The translations under genes were made by a program, and so were the position numbers. A DNA stretch of 64,000 nt, taken from positions 264,887 through 328,886 of the forward strand of contig JANQFL010000011.1 in NCBI GenBank assembly GCA_028277845.1. The letters run 5' to 3'. Position 1 is the first letter of the stretch; each line of letters starts with the position of its first letter. The notes beneath the pieces were generated by a model, which made no database searches, was not told the origin of the DNA, and was given only the letters and a program-made list of their open reading frames with translations. This document shows, piece by piece, positions 55,523 to 64,000 of the stretch. The DNA comes from Sneathiellales bacterium (GTDB lineage Bacteria > Pseudomonadota > Alphaproteobacteria > JANQFL01).

Positions 55523-55897
55523 ATGACACTGTTCCTGCTGGGATTCATTCTTTTTACCGTGGTGTTTTCGGCGTTCGGGCAACTCGCGCTGAAAATGGCC
55601 GTCGCCAGACCGGACATGCAGGCGGCCATGCAAAGCAATGTGAGCGATGCCGTGTTGGCGGCGCTCATGTCGCCGCTGATCTGGCTGGGTCTGTCGATCT
55701 ACGGTCTGAGCGTATCGATGTGGATTTGGGTATTGTCGAAGACCGATTTGTCCGTGGCATACCCGTTCGTGGGCATCAGCTTTCTGGTGACCATGGGGTT
55801 CGGGGCCTTTGTCCTCGGTGAAAACGTCACGCCGATGCGAATCCTGGGCACTTTGTTGATCGCGGGCGGCTGCGTGCTGGTCGGCAGATCGGCGTAG
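55523..55897 (+). CDS. 4-TM EamA/DMT-type small transporter
   Basis: 124 residues, four hydrophobic helices. The pattern (GLSIYGLSVSMWIWVLSKTDLSVAYPFVGISFLVTM, then GENVTPMRILGTLLIAGGCVLV) matches small drug/metabolite-type proteins such as the ArnE/ArnF flippase subunits, which carry lipid-linked sugars; the exact substrate is unknown. ATG at 55523 is chosen before the first helix; ATG at 55487 would add 12 polar residues. It is eight bases from the following exported-protein gene. Confidence 0.82.
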   Translation: MTLFLLGFILFTVVFSAFGQLALKMAVARPDMQAAMQSNVSDAVLAALMSPLIWLGLSIYGLSVSMWIWVLSKTDLSVAYPFVGISFLVTMGFGAFVLGENVTPMRILGTLLIAGGCVLVGRSA

Positions 55898-55905
55898 GAA
55901 CAACC

Positions 55906-57432
55906 ATGATCGCCGTTACCGATTTTTTTGACAGACCGCTTTTGCCGTCCACGATTGCCGCGGCGGTCGCCCTGTCGGTTTGTTTGGCGCCCGCCTCGTT
56001 CGCGGACATGCGCGTTCGCACGACCGACGGTCAGGTTCACAACCTGCCGATCGATCCCGAAGACATCGCCAAGATCCAGTTTGGCAGCCGGCCGGAGCCG
56101 CCAAGCCCGGCAAAGGCGCAGACAAAGCCGGTTGCGAAACCGCCTGCCCGCAGCACCGGCAAGGACGGCCCGAAACTCGAACTGGGGACTTTTCAAGAGG
56201 TCCGGAAAAAGCGGGATATCTACCAGGACGATGCCGAAGTGGTGGGCATCGTGGAGAATTTGCCGCCCAATACGTCGGCAATCCTGCCGAACTTCAAAGT
56301 CCGCGGGAAAGATATCGAAAAGTGGCGCCACTTGTTCCCCGGCGGTCCTTACCGAAGGGATTTCGGCAACAAGATGGCGTACGCACCCGACCGGGACACC
56401 GCGTTGTACGCGGGTGGCAATCATGGCGTCCCCCACGTCCTGAACGACGCCTGGGAATACCATCTGCGTTCCAATTCATGGAATTTGATTTTCCCGCCGG
56501 ACGGTGGCGATCACCATATCCTCAACCGAAACCTTACGGCGGTGGCGAAGAACAACAGCGCGAAAGCCAGGCGGTTTCTCAAGTCGTGGTTTACCGAAAA
56601 CGTTGTCTTGAAAGATGGCACGCTGCAAACCCGAAACGGCGGACCGATCTACCCCAGACATACATGGGACGCGATCACCTACGACCGGCGTACCGGCCGG
56701 TTGATGTGGGCGGTTCTCAGCGACGGCAGCCAGTATCTGGAGACGTACGCCCGATACACCAATCAGGATCCGAACGCGTTGAAGAGCAAACTCCGGCGAG
56801 GTTCCAACCTGTGGACTCTCGACCCCGATGTCGGCCATTGGCAGCGCCAGACAGGTTCCGTGTTCAATCCCAAAATGGCCGGTTTCGGCGGCACGCTGCA
56901 TTACGTTCAGGATCTGGGAAAATCCATCTGGTTCGTCGCCGAATGGAACGACGACGACGGCGTCTGGGCTTTCGACGGGGTCACCAATCAATGGACGCGC
57001 CTGAACACCAACAACCGGTCCAAATTCTATCAGTGGACGAGCGATGAATTCCCCAGACCGTCGATGCAGGTCGCGTACAGCCCGAAACATAAAAAGCTCG
57101 TGGCGGTCAGAGGTCCGGGTGTCTATGTGTTGGACTTGCGGACGAACAGATGGTCGAAGGTGCACGACGACCCCGCCACCGGCGCAAGCGATTCCGTCAC
57201 CGTGTTCGACTACGACACGGTGAACGACGTGTTCCTGCTCGCGAACCCGGGCAAGTGGTTGAAGGCCTATTCGTTCGACACCAACCGCTGGACAACGCTC
57301 GATCCAAAAGGCGCCGGTGTGTTCGGATTAACGTCAGCCGGTTACTTCGACGAACGGCATGGGGTATTCGTTCTGACAAGCAAGGGCAACAAGGTATGGG
57401 TGTACCGCTACGGTCCCCAAACCGGCCAATAG
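55906..57432 (+). CDS. Exported beta-propeller-like protein, unknown
   Basis: 508 residues. Signal peptide (TIAAAVALSVCLAPASFA), a proline-rich linker (about 60-95), then a repeat-rich domain with Kelch-like strands (NDAWEYHLRSNSWNLIFPPDGG, GVWAFDGVTNQWTRLN, GVYVLDLRTNRWSKVHDD, WLKAYSFDTNRWTTLDPKG). The repeats run from about 140 to 505 and suggest a six- or seven-bladed propeller. Function unknown; co-transcription with the 4-TM gene is likely, so it may act in the envelope. Confidence 0.8.
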   Translation: MIAVTDFFDRPLLPSTIAAAVALSVCLAPASFADMRVRTTDGQVHNLPIDPEDIAKIQFGSRPEPPSPAKAQTKPVAKPPARSTGKDGPKLELGTFQEVRKKRDIYQDDAEVVGIVENLPPNTSAILPNFKVRGKDIEKWRHLFPGGPYRRDFGNKMAYAPDRDTALYAGGNHGVPHVLNDAWEYHLRSNSWNLIFPPDGGDHHILNRNLTAVAKNNSAKARRFLKSWFTENVVLKDGTLQTRNGGPIYPRHTWDAITYDRRTGRLMWAVLSDGSQYLETYARYTNQDPNALKSKLRRGSNLWTLDPDVGHWQRQTGSVFNPKMAGFGGTLHYVQDLGKSIWFVAEWNDDDGVWAFDGVTNQWTRLNTNNRSKFYQWTSDEFPRPSMQVAYSPKHKKLVAVRGPGVYVLDLRTNRWSKVHDDPATGASDSVTVFDYDTVNDVFLLANPGKWLKAYSFDTNRWTTLDPKGAGVFGLTSAGYFDERHGVFVLTSKGNKVWVYRYGPQTGQ

Positions 57433-57500
57433 TCCCTACTGTGCGGCGCGCCCTTTTCCGGTAACATTCAAGCGACCACGTATTTGCAGCCGAGTGTGAC

Positions 57501-58562
57501 ATGAACACCAGACAAGAGAAATTTTCGGGCACGCAACCGGTCCGGGAGGCCCATAAATTCGACGTTGCCAAGTTGGAAGACTATCTGAAAGGCCAGATCG
57601 AGGATTTCACCGGCCCGTTGGAGGTCGAACAGTTCAAAGGCGGTCAGTCCAATCCGACATACCGGCTCAAGGCCGGCGACAAACAGTATGTTCTCCGGCG
57701 CAAACCGCCGGGCACCCTTCTGCCGTCCGCCCATGCGGTCGACCGCGAATACAAGGTAATCACCGCCCTGGCGAAAGCCAACGTGCCGGTACCGAAAACC
57801 TACTGTCTGTGCACCGACGAGGACGTGGTCGGCACCTGGTTCTACGTGATGGATTGCGTGGAGGGCCGGATATTCTGGGAGCCGCAGCTCCCCGGCATGG
57901 AACCGGCGGACCGCGGCGCCATTTATGACGCCATGAACGACGTGATCGCCAAGATCCACAGCGCCGATTATGCCGCGATCGGATTGGACGATTTCGGCAA
58001 GCCCGGAAACTATTTCGAACGCCAGATCGCCCGGTGGAGCAAGCAATACAAGGCGTCGGAAACCGAAACGATCGACGCCATGGAACAGCTCATCGTCTGG
58101 CTACCGGAAAACATTCCACCGGGAGACGACGTATCCGTGGTCCACGGCGACTACCGGCTGGACAACATGGTCTTCCACCCGACCGAGCCCCGCGTCCTGG
58201 CGGTCCTGGATTGGGAATTGTCCACGCTGGGCAACCCCCTCGGCGACTTCGCCTATCATCTCATGCCATGGCGATTGGCACCCGACGTGTTCCGTGGCTT
58301 CGACGGCGTCGACCTGGAGAGCCTGGGCATTCCGACCGAACGACAATATGTCGACGCCTATTGCCGCCGCACCGGGCGCGACGGGATTCCCAACCTGGAT
58401 TTCTACATGGCCTACAACATGTTCCGGCTGGCGGGAATCGCACAGGGGATCATGGGCCGGGTGCGGGATGGTACCGCCGCCAGCAAGCATGCCGTCGAAA
58501 CCGGCAAGCTGGCACGGCCGATCGCCGAAGCCGGTTGGGCACAGGTCGAAGCCATGGGCTGA
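57501..58562 (+). CDS. ACAD10-like phosphotransferase (APH family)
   Basis: 353 residues with an aminoglycoside-phosphotransferase-like kinase fold. Catalytic motif VVHGDYRLDNMVFH (HGDxxxxN), metal motif LAVLDWELSTLGNP, and a substrate-side Lys in YVLRRKPPGTLLPSAHAVDREY. Relatives are found with acyl-CoA dehydrogenases (as fused in ACAD10), and one lies at 62.5 kb. The likely substrate is a hydroxyacyl compound; this is inference. ATG at 57501. Confidence 0.86.
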   Translation: MNTRQEKFSGTQPVREAHKFDVAKLEDYLKGQIEDFTGPLEVEQFKGGQSNPTYRLKAGDKQYVLRRKPPGTLLPSAHAVDREYKVITALAKANVPVPKTYCLCTDEDVVGTWFYVMDCVEGRIFWEPQLPGMEPADRGAIYDAMNDVIAKIHSADYAAIGLDDFGKPGNYFERQIARWSKQYKASETETIDAMEQLIVWLPENIPPGDDVSVVHGDYRLDNMVFHPTEPRVLAVLDWELSTLGNPLGDFAYHLMPWRLAPDVFRGFDGVDLESLGIPTERQYVDAYCRRTGRDGIPNLDFYMAYNMFRLAGIAQGIMGRVRDGTAASKHAVETGKLARPIAEAGWAQVEAMG

Positions 58563-58655
58563 TTGTAATTCCGCTGATCTCCACAATTCGTTACCAATCG
58601 TTAACCACCAGCGTGTACTTCTGAGGACCGAGGAACAACGTCCCGCGAGGACCGC

Positions 58656-61325
58656 GTGTTCGACGACAAGGAAGTCACAACGGGTCTACCCCGGTCGGTC
58701 ATCACGGCCATTGCAGGCACCGCACTTTCCCTGGCCGCTTTGATCTGGCTCGGAATCTGTCTGCTCGACGATTTGGAAGCCCGCGAAAACGCCGTCGACA
58801 AGATTGTGCGCGCCGAACATCTGTTGGGCGAGATCGCCAGGCTCGACGAAATTCTCACCATGTCCGCACACATGGCGGCGGAAACCGCGGACAACCGCTG
58901 GATCGAACGTTACGAACACCACGTCCCGCAACTCGATGAGGCGCTGGAAGCCGCCCGGCAGCTCCTGCCGGAGGCCAGCCTGGGGCCCCTTGGCGATGCG
59001 ACTTACATCGCAAACAAGGCACTCGTCGCCATGGGAACCGAAGTCCTCGAATTGCTACGCAAAGGCAAGCGCCCGACCGCGAAGAACCTGTTGATCAGCA
59101 AGGCCTATACGGATCAGAAAAAGATCTACAAGGACGGCCTCGAGGCATTCCATGAATTCGTGGAAATTCGGACCGAAGCCGACCGGCGGCTGGCGGAACA
59201 AGCCCTGCGGGACCGCATAGTTCTGATTGCCGTCATCGTCGTCGTATTGGTGCTGGCCTGGCTCTTCGCGTTTCGTGGTCTGCGCTTGGCCTGGCAGCAG
59301 GCCCAAGCGGCTTCGGCGGCCGCCGGCAAGGCGGAAAGCACGCTCCACGACGCCATCGAGACGATAAACGAGGGTTTTGCGCTTTACGACAAACACGATC
59401 GGCTGGTGACCTACAATAAGGGTTACATTTCGGTGAACTCGTTCATACGCGATCTGATCCGGCCCGGTGTCACATTCAGCGAAATGATCCAAACGATCGC
59501 GGCACGCGGTATGGTGAAACAGGCCATCGGGCGGGAACAGAAATGGATTGCCGAGCGCCTGCGCCTGCATCAGCAGGGTCAGGAATCCGTGGAGCGCCAA
59601 ATCGCCGATGGCCGGTGGTTCAAGGTCACGGAACGCCGGACCAAGGATGGCGGTTATGTCGGTGTTTGGAATGACATCACCGACATCAAGCAAAACGAAG
59701 AGAAACTCAGACGCGCCAAAGAGGTACTGCAGGCGTCGATCGACAGTTTTCCCGGCGGCATCAGCGTCTTCGATGCCGACCTGAAGTTGGCCGCGTTCAA
59801 TCAGACCTTCATCACATTGCTCGACTTTCCAGCGGACCGTTTCAAGGAGGGATCGGATTTTGCCGATGTCATCCGCTTCAACGCAGAGCGGGGTGAATAT
59901 GGTCCGGGTGATCCGGAGGAGCAGGTCCGGGAACGCGTTGATCTGGCGCGCGATTTCGAGCCGCACTGTTTTGAACGACAGCTCGGCGACGGTCGTTTTA
60001 TCGAAGTGCGCGGCAGCCCAATGGCCGGTGGCGGTTTCGTGACAACCTATGTCGACATCACGGAACGCAAGAAACAGGAACAGGTCCTGGAAGATTCGAA
60101 GCTGGCGGCGGAGGAGTCCGCGCGGCAGGCCATGGCCGCCAACAACGCCAAATCGGAGTTTCTGGCCACAATGAGCCACGAAATCCGCACGCCCATGAAC
60201 GGCGTGTTAGGCGCGGCCGATATTTTGAGCTCCTCTCAATTGAACCCGGAACAACGAAAACACCTGGAAACCATCCGTCATTCGGGCGAAACGCTGCTGG
60301 CCTTGTTGAATGACGTCTTGGACCTGTCGAAGATTGAATCCGGTCGACTGGAATTGGAGATGGTTCCCTTCGACCTGCACAAGCTCGTCCGGACATCGGC
60401 ATCCCATTTCGAATCCCAGGCTCTAAACAGAGGGCTCGAATTCGGCGTCCAGCTATCGGAAGGCCTGCCGCAGGCGATCAAAGCTGATCATGTCCGCATC
60501 CGTCAAATCTTGTTCAACCTGTTGGGCAACGCCGTAAAATTCACGCCCTCGGGCAAAATCGAATTGCGTGCATCGGCGGATGCACCGCAAGGCGACACCA
60601 TCGGATTGCGATTCGAAATTCGAGACACGGGGATCGGCATTTCCGACGACATCCAGGGTTATCTATTCGAAAAATTCACCCAGGCGGATGCATCGATCAC
60701 GCGTAAATTCGGTGGCACCGGACTAGGCTTGGCCATTTGCCGCCAATTGACGCATTTGATGGATGGTGAGATCGGAGTCGAGAGCATCGAGGGCGAAGGG
60801 TCGGTTTTCTGGTTCACGGTAAGATGTGAACTGGCGGACGCCAGCCAACTTTCAATACTTGACGAGGACAGCAGCCTCAACGTCACGGCGTCGAATGCGG
60901 TCGACCGGCCGTTGCGTGTCCTTGTCGCGGAAGACAACGCCATCAATCAAATGCTCGTCCGCACCATGCTGAACAAGGCGGGCATCGATGCCGATGTGGT
61001 CGACAACGGACAGGAGGCCGTCGCCGCGGTGCTGCGCACACATTACGATGTGGTGTTGATGGATGTGCAAATGCCGGTGATGGACGGCGTAACCGCCGTC
61101 GGGAAGATCCGCGCCATGGAAGATCGAGTATCGTCGATTCCCGTCATTGCACTCACGGCCAACGCCATGGCGGGAGATCGCGAAAAGTACCTTGCCGCGG
61201 GCATGACCGATTATGTCTCCAAGCCCATCGAACCGCACAAACTGTTTGGCGCCATAGAACGCTGCACCGGCGTCGCGGTACAGAAACGTTCGGCCGCCAC
61301 CGGCAACTCGCAGGCCGCCGGATAA
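58656..61325 (+). CDS. Hybrid sensor histidine kinase (periplasmic sensor, two PAS, HisKA, HATPase, receiver)
   Basis: 889 residues. Two membrane helices (about 15-37 and 187-208) flank a helical periplasmic domain. PAS regions (about 225-350 and 360-475) precede HisKA with His508 in NMSHEIRTPMNG-type sequence, HATPase (NLLGNAVKFTP, DTGIGI, GTGLGLAICRQ), and a C-terminal receiver with phosphoacceptor Asp803 in VVLMDVQMPVMDG. It has no Hpt domain, and no response regulator is adjacent. GTG start at 58656. A TTAACCA-containing motif (58601-58607) lies upstream. Confidence 0.92.
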   Translation: MFDDKEVTTGLPRSVITAIAGTALSLAALIWLGICLLDDLEARENAVDKIVRAEHLLGEIARLDEILTMSAHMAAETADNRWIERYEHHVPQLDEALEAARQLLPEASLGPLGDATYIANKALVAMGTEVLELLRKGKRPTAKNLLISKAYTDQKKIYKDGLEAFHEFVEIRTEADRRLAEQALRDRIVLIAVIVVVLVLAWLFAFRGLRLAWQQAQAASAAAGKAESTLHDAIETINEGFALYDKHDRLVTYNKGYISVNSFIRDLIRPGVTFSEMIQTIAARGMVKQAIGREQKWIAERLRLHQQGQESVERQIADGRWFKVTERRTKDGGYVGVWNDITDIKQNEEKLRRAKEVLQASIDSFPGGISVFDADLKLAAFNQTFITLLDFPADRFKEGSDFADVIRFNAERGEYGPGDPEEQVRERVDLARDFEPHCFERQLGDGRFIEVRGSPMAGGGFVTTYVDITERKKQEQVLEDSKLAAEESARQAMAANNAKSEFLATMSHEIRTPMNGVLGAADILSSSQLNPEQRKHLETIRHSGETLLALLNDVLDLSKIESGRLELEMVPFDLHKLVRTSASHFESQALNRGLEFGVQLSEGLPQAIKADHVRIRQILFNLLGNAVKFTPSGKIELRASADAPQGDTIGLRFEIRDTGIGISDDIQGYLFEKFTQADASITRKFGGTGLGLAICRQLTHLMDGEIGVESIEGEGSVFWFTVRCELADASQLSILDEDSSLNVTASNAVDRPLRVLVAEDNAINQMLVRTMLNKAGIDADVVDNGQEAVAAVLRTHYDVVLMDVQMPVMDGVTAVGKIRAMEDRVSSIPVIALTANAMAGDREKYLAAGMTDYVSKPIEPHKLFGAIERCTGVAVQKRSAATGNSQAAG

Positions 61326-61363
61326 ATCGACGGTTCAAACCGAATGGGATTCCCGTGTTTTGA

Positions 61364-62452
61364 TCAGACCTGACGGAGCCCCGTCAAGGCCTGACGCGTG
61401 ATTTCCTCCGACCGGCCGAAGATCATGGACTTCCAGTCGTCCTGGTCCTGGTAAAACGCGGCCCGCATCTGTGCCTTGATTTCCCGCCCCAATTCCGAAT
61501 CGACGTCGCCATACAGATGCAGCCAGTTGTCGGCCCGCAGGGCGTTGAGCACGTCCAGTACCGGCAAGGTACCGTACTCGATCGCCACCACGGTCAGCAC
61601 CGTTTCTTCGCTCAACTGGCGTTCGTAGGTGTCGGCGATGCTGCCCTCGACCACCGCGGATGCCGAGGACCCTTCGGCCGGGGACGTCACATCCGGGCCG
61701 TACCATGCCCGTGCACGGTTCAGTGCCTCGCTGCCGGGTTCATGAACGCAAATCAGTTCGCCGTGCCCATAGGGGCCAAGACCGGTGTGATAGTCGATGA
61801 CGGCCACCGCACGACGGCCGCGCAAACGGTCGGCGATGATTCGCTCGAGCGTATGACGGGACCAAGTCGGCCTGACTCCGCCATAAAACAGCCCATCGGC
61901 GAATTCATACTGGCCGCCGGTCACACAGGCCTGGAAATGCATCTGGCCGTTCTCGGCGATGAACTCCTTGATCGCGTCCTCGGCCGCCTGCCGGGCGGCG
62001 CCTTGCCAGTCGTCCGGCACCAGCATGGCATGCACGCTGCCGTAGTTGGGATTGGCCGGAACGGGTTCGTCGAAATCGATGTGGTTGCGGTTGAAATCCA
62101 CATTGTCCTCGGTGACCCGGCGCGACCAGGCGAAACCGTAAGGGTTAATGGCGTGGACCAGCAGCACGGCCGTGTCGGCCGGCAGGTTTTCGTAATCACC
62201 GGCCCGCAAGTGCCCGATCTGACAACCCGATCCGCAATGCCCCTCCACGCCGTGCGTGGCCGAACTGGCCACCAGAACCCGCGACGCGTCGAACGGGCCG
62301 ATCCACGCCGTATCGGCGAACAGTTCGCCGCCGTCCGGCCCTGAATTCGGATTGCGATGGCTGAAGACCGTGGCGCCGGCCGCCTCGCAGGCCTGCAGAA
62401 ATTTCTGACGCGCCTCCCCATAGGTGGCGGAAAAACAACTCGTAACGTCCAT
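61364..62452 (-). CDS. DUF2817 metallopeptidase-like protein (M14-like)
   Basis: 362 residues. DUF2817 belongs to the M14-like carboxypeptidase fold; ASSATHGVEGHCGSG holds the HxxE metal motif, and VIDYHTGLGPYGHGEL holds the later zinc histidine. There is no signal peptide, so it is cytoplasmic. Substrate unknown. ATG at 62452. It is convergent with the hybrid kinase and lies downstream of the acyl-CoA dehydrogenase in the same direction. Confidence 0.85.
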   Translation of the reverse strand: MDVTSCFSATYGEARQKFLQACEAAGATVFSHRNPNSGPDGGELFADTAWIGPFDASRVLVASSATHGVEGHCGSGCQIGHLRAGDYENLPADTAVLLVHAINPYGFAWSRRVTEDNVDFNRNHIDFDEPVPANPNYGSVHAMLVPDDWQGAARQAAEDAIKEFIAENGQMHFQACVTGGQYEFADGLFYGGVRPTWSRHTLERIIADRLRGRRAVAVIDYHTGLGPYGHGELICVHEPGSEALNRARAWYGPDVTSPAEGSSASAVVEGSIADTYERQLSEETVLTVVAIEYGTLPVLDVLNALRADNWLHLYGDVDSELGREIKAQMRAAFYQDQDDWKSMIFGRSEEITRQALTGLRQV

Positions 62453-62519
62453 TTGTATAATCCCGGAATAACAATTTGAGACAGACGGTAAAGGTCCGTC
62501 CGATCGTACCTATGAGTGC

Positions 62520-63725
<1,206 letters not shown>

Positions 63726-63899
63726 ACCGGACGCCCTTTCCATCTGCCTGACACCGTGGGAACCGCCGCCCACGGCCCATTGTCCACCGCGTACTGTGCG
63801 TTTCAAGATGTCGGCGGACGGCCCAAAAAGCAAGCCGCTTCCATTGCCGCGCAACGGCGGACAGCGTGGTGATACCCGACGGCCCCGGCGTCCCCTGCG

Positions 63900-64000
63900 T
63901 CAACCGGGTGGCGTGCTCTTGCCGGTGCGTGGATCGTATGTGCCGCCGCCAACGACCACGGCGCTGTACATCACCCTTAATCTCATTACCGCCATGGTGC
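63900..64000 (-). CDS. Possible C-terminal end of a gene running off the right edge
   Basis: About 33 codons open to the edge on the minus strand, ending with TGA at 63900-63902. The last residues read VVVGGGTYDPRTGKSTPPG. It is too short to judge; an in-frame ATG also lies within it, so a free-standing short ORF cannot be excluded. No family recognised. Confidence 0.3.
   Translation of the reverse strand, partial: TMAVMRLRVMYSAVVVGGGTYDPRTGKSTPPG

Overview
The window is GC-rich, densely packed DNA from an alphaproteobacterium, most likely a Rhodospirillales-type organism. This is inferred from the plant-type glutamate-cysteine ligase next to rsmE and ubiA, a DUF1127 protein, a lipid A/Kdo gene block following pmbA and a cysQ-like gene, GcvA-type LysR and PAS/LuxR-type regulators, and a TTAA-N7-TTAA (CtrA-type) site. 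No rRNA, tRNA or CRISPR array was seen. The assignment comes from gene content read by eye, not from a database search.

Layout. 1-5.9 kb: amidase (cut by the window edge), gshA, rsmE, divergent ubiA, and a membrane dipeptidase. 6.0-10.1 kb: a four-gene membrane-stress type operon (small regulator-like protein, PspA/IM30, YqiJ/NfeD-like OB-fold protein with a striking aspartate repeat, YqiK-type flotillin) behind two dyad operators and followed by hairpins. 10.2-24.9 kb: bioB, a PAS/GAF histidine kinase behind a CtrA-like site, ubiD, a DUF4328 membrane protein, an unknown exported protein, a 283-bp MITE-like inverted-repeat element, leuA behind a structured leader, a second kinase, DUF1127, a GcvA-type LysR, a small exported protein, a class II HMG-CoA reductase and a DUF1203 protein. 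25-26.5 kb: a TetR/enoyl-CoA hydratase pair with TetR-like dyads.

26.7-34.2 kb is the most unusual part. It holds four paralogous PAS/LuxR-type regulators (one divergent, three in tandem), then an AT-richer segment whose single long ORF contains two complete PEP-CTERM proteins head to tail. A 30-residue membrane micro-ORF is coupled to its stop codon, and a small HTH-like protein follows.

34.2-42.8 kb: a glutamate-synthase-like FMN protein, a membrane adenylate/guanylate cyclase, a glutathione transferase, a triple-PAS hybrid kinase, pmbA and a cysQ-like phosphatase. 42.8-51.8 kb: an inverted molybdopterin oxidoreductase, then a lipid A/LPS block (LpxL-type acyltransferase, MsbA-type exporter, DUF374 acyltransferase, waaA, lpxK, second LpxL-type acyltransferase), most of it overlapping stop-to-start. 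51.8-64 kb: M23 peptidase and xseA, divergent purD, a 4-TM EamA-like protein with an exported beta-propeller protein, an ACAD10-like phosphotransferase, a hybrid kinase, a DUF2817 metallopeptidase-like protein and an acyl-CoA dehydrogenase.

The best candidates for an undescribed system are the regulator-PspA-YqiJ-flotillin operon with its own operators, and the LuxR-paralogue array next to the tandem PEP-CTERM gene and its coupled microprotein.
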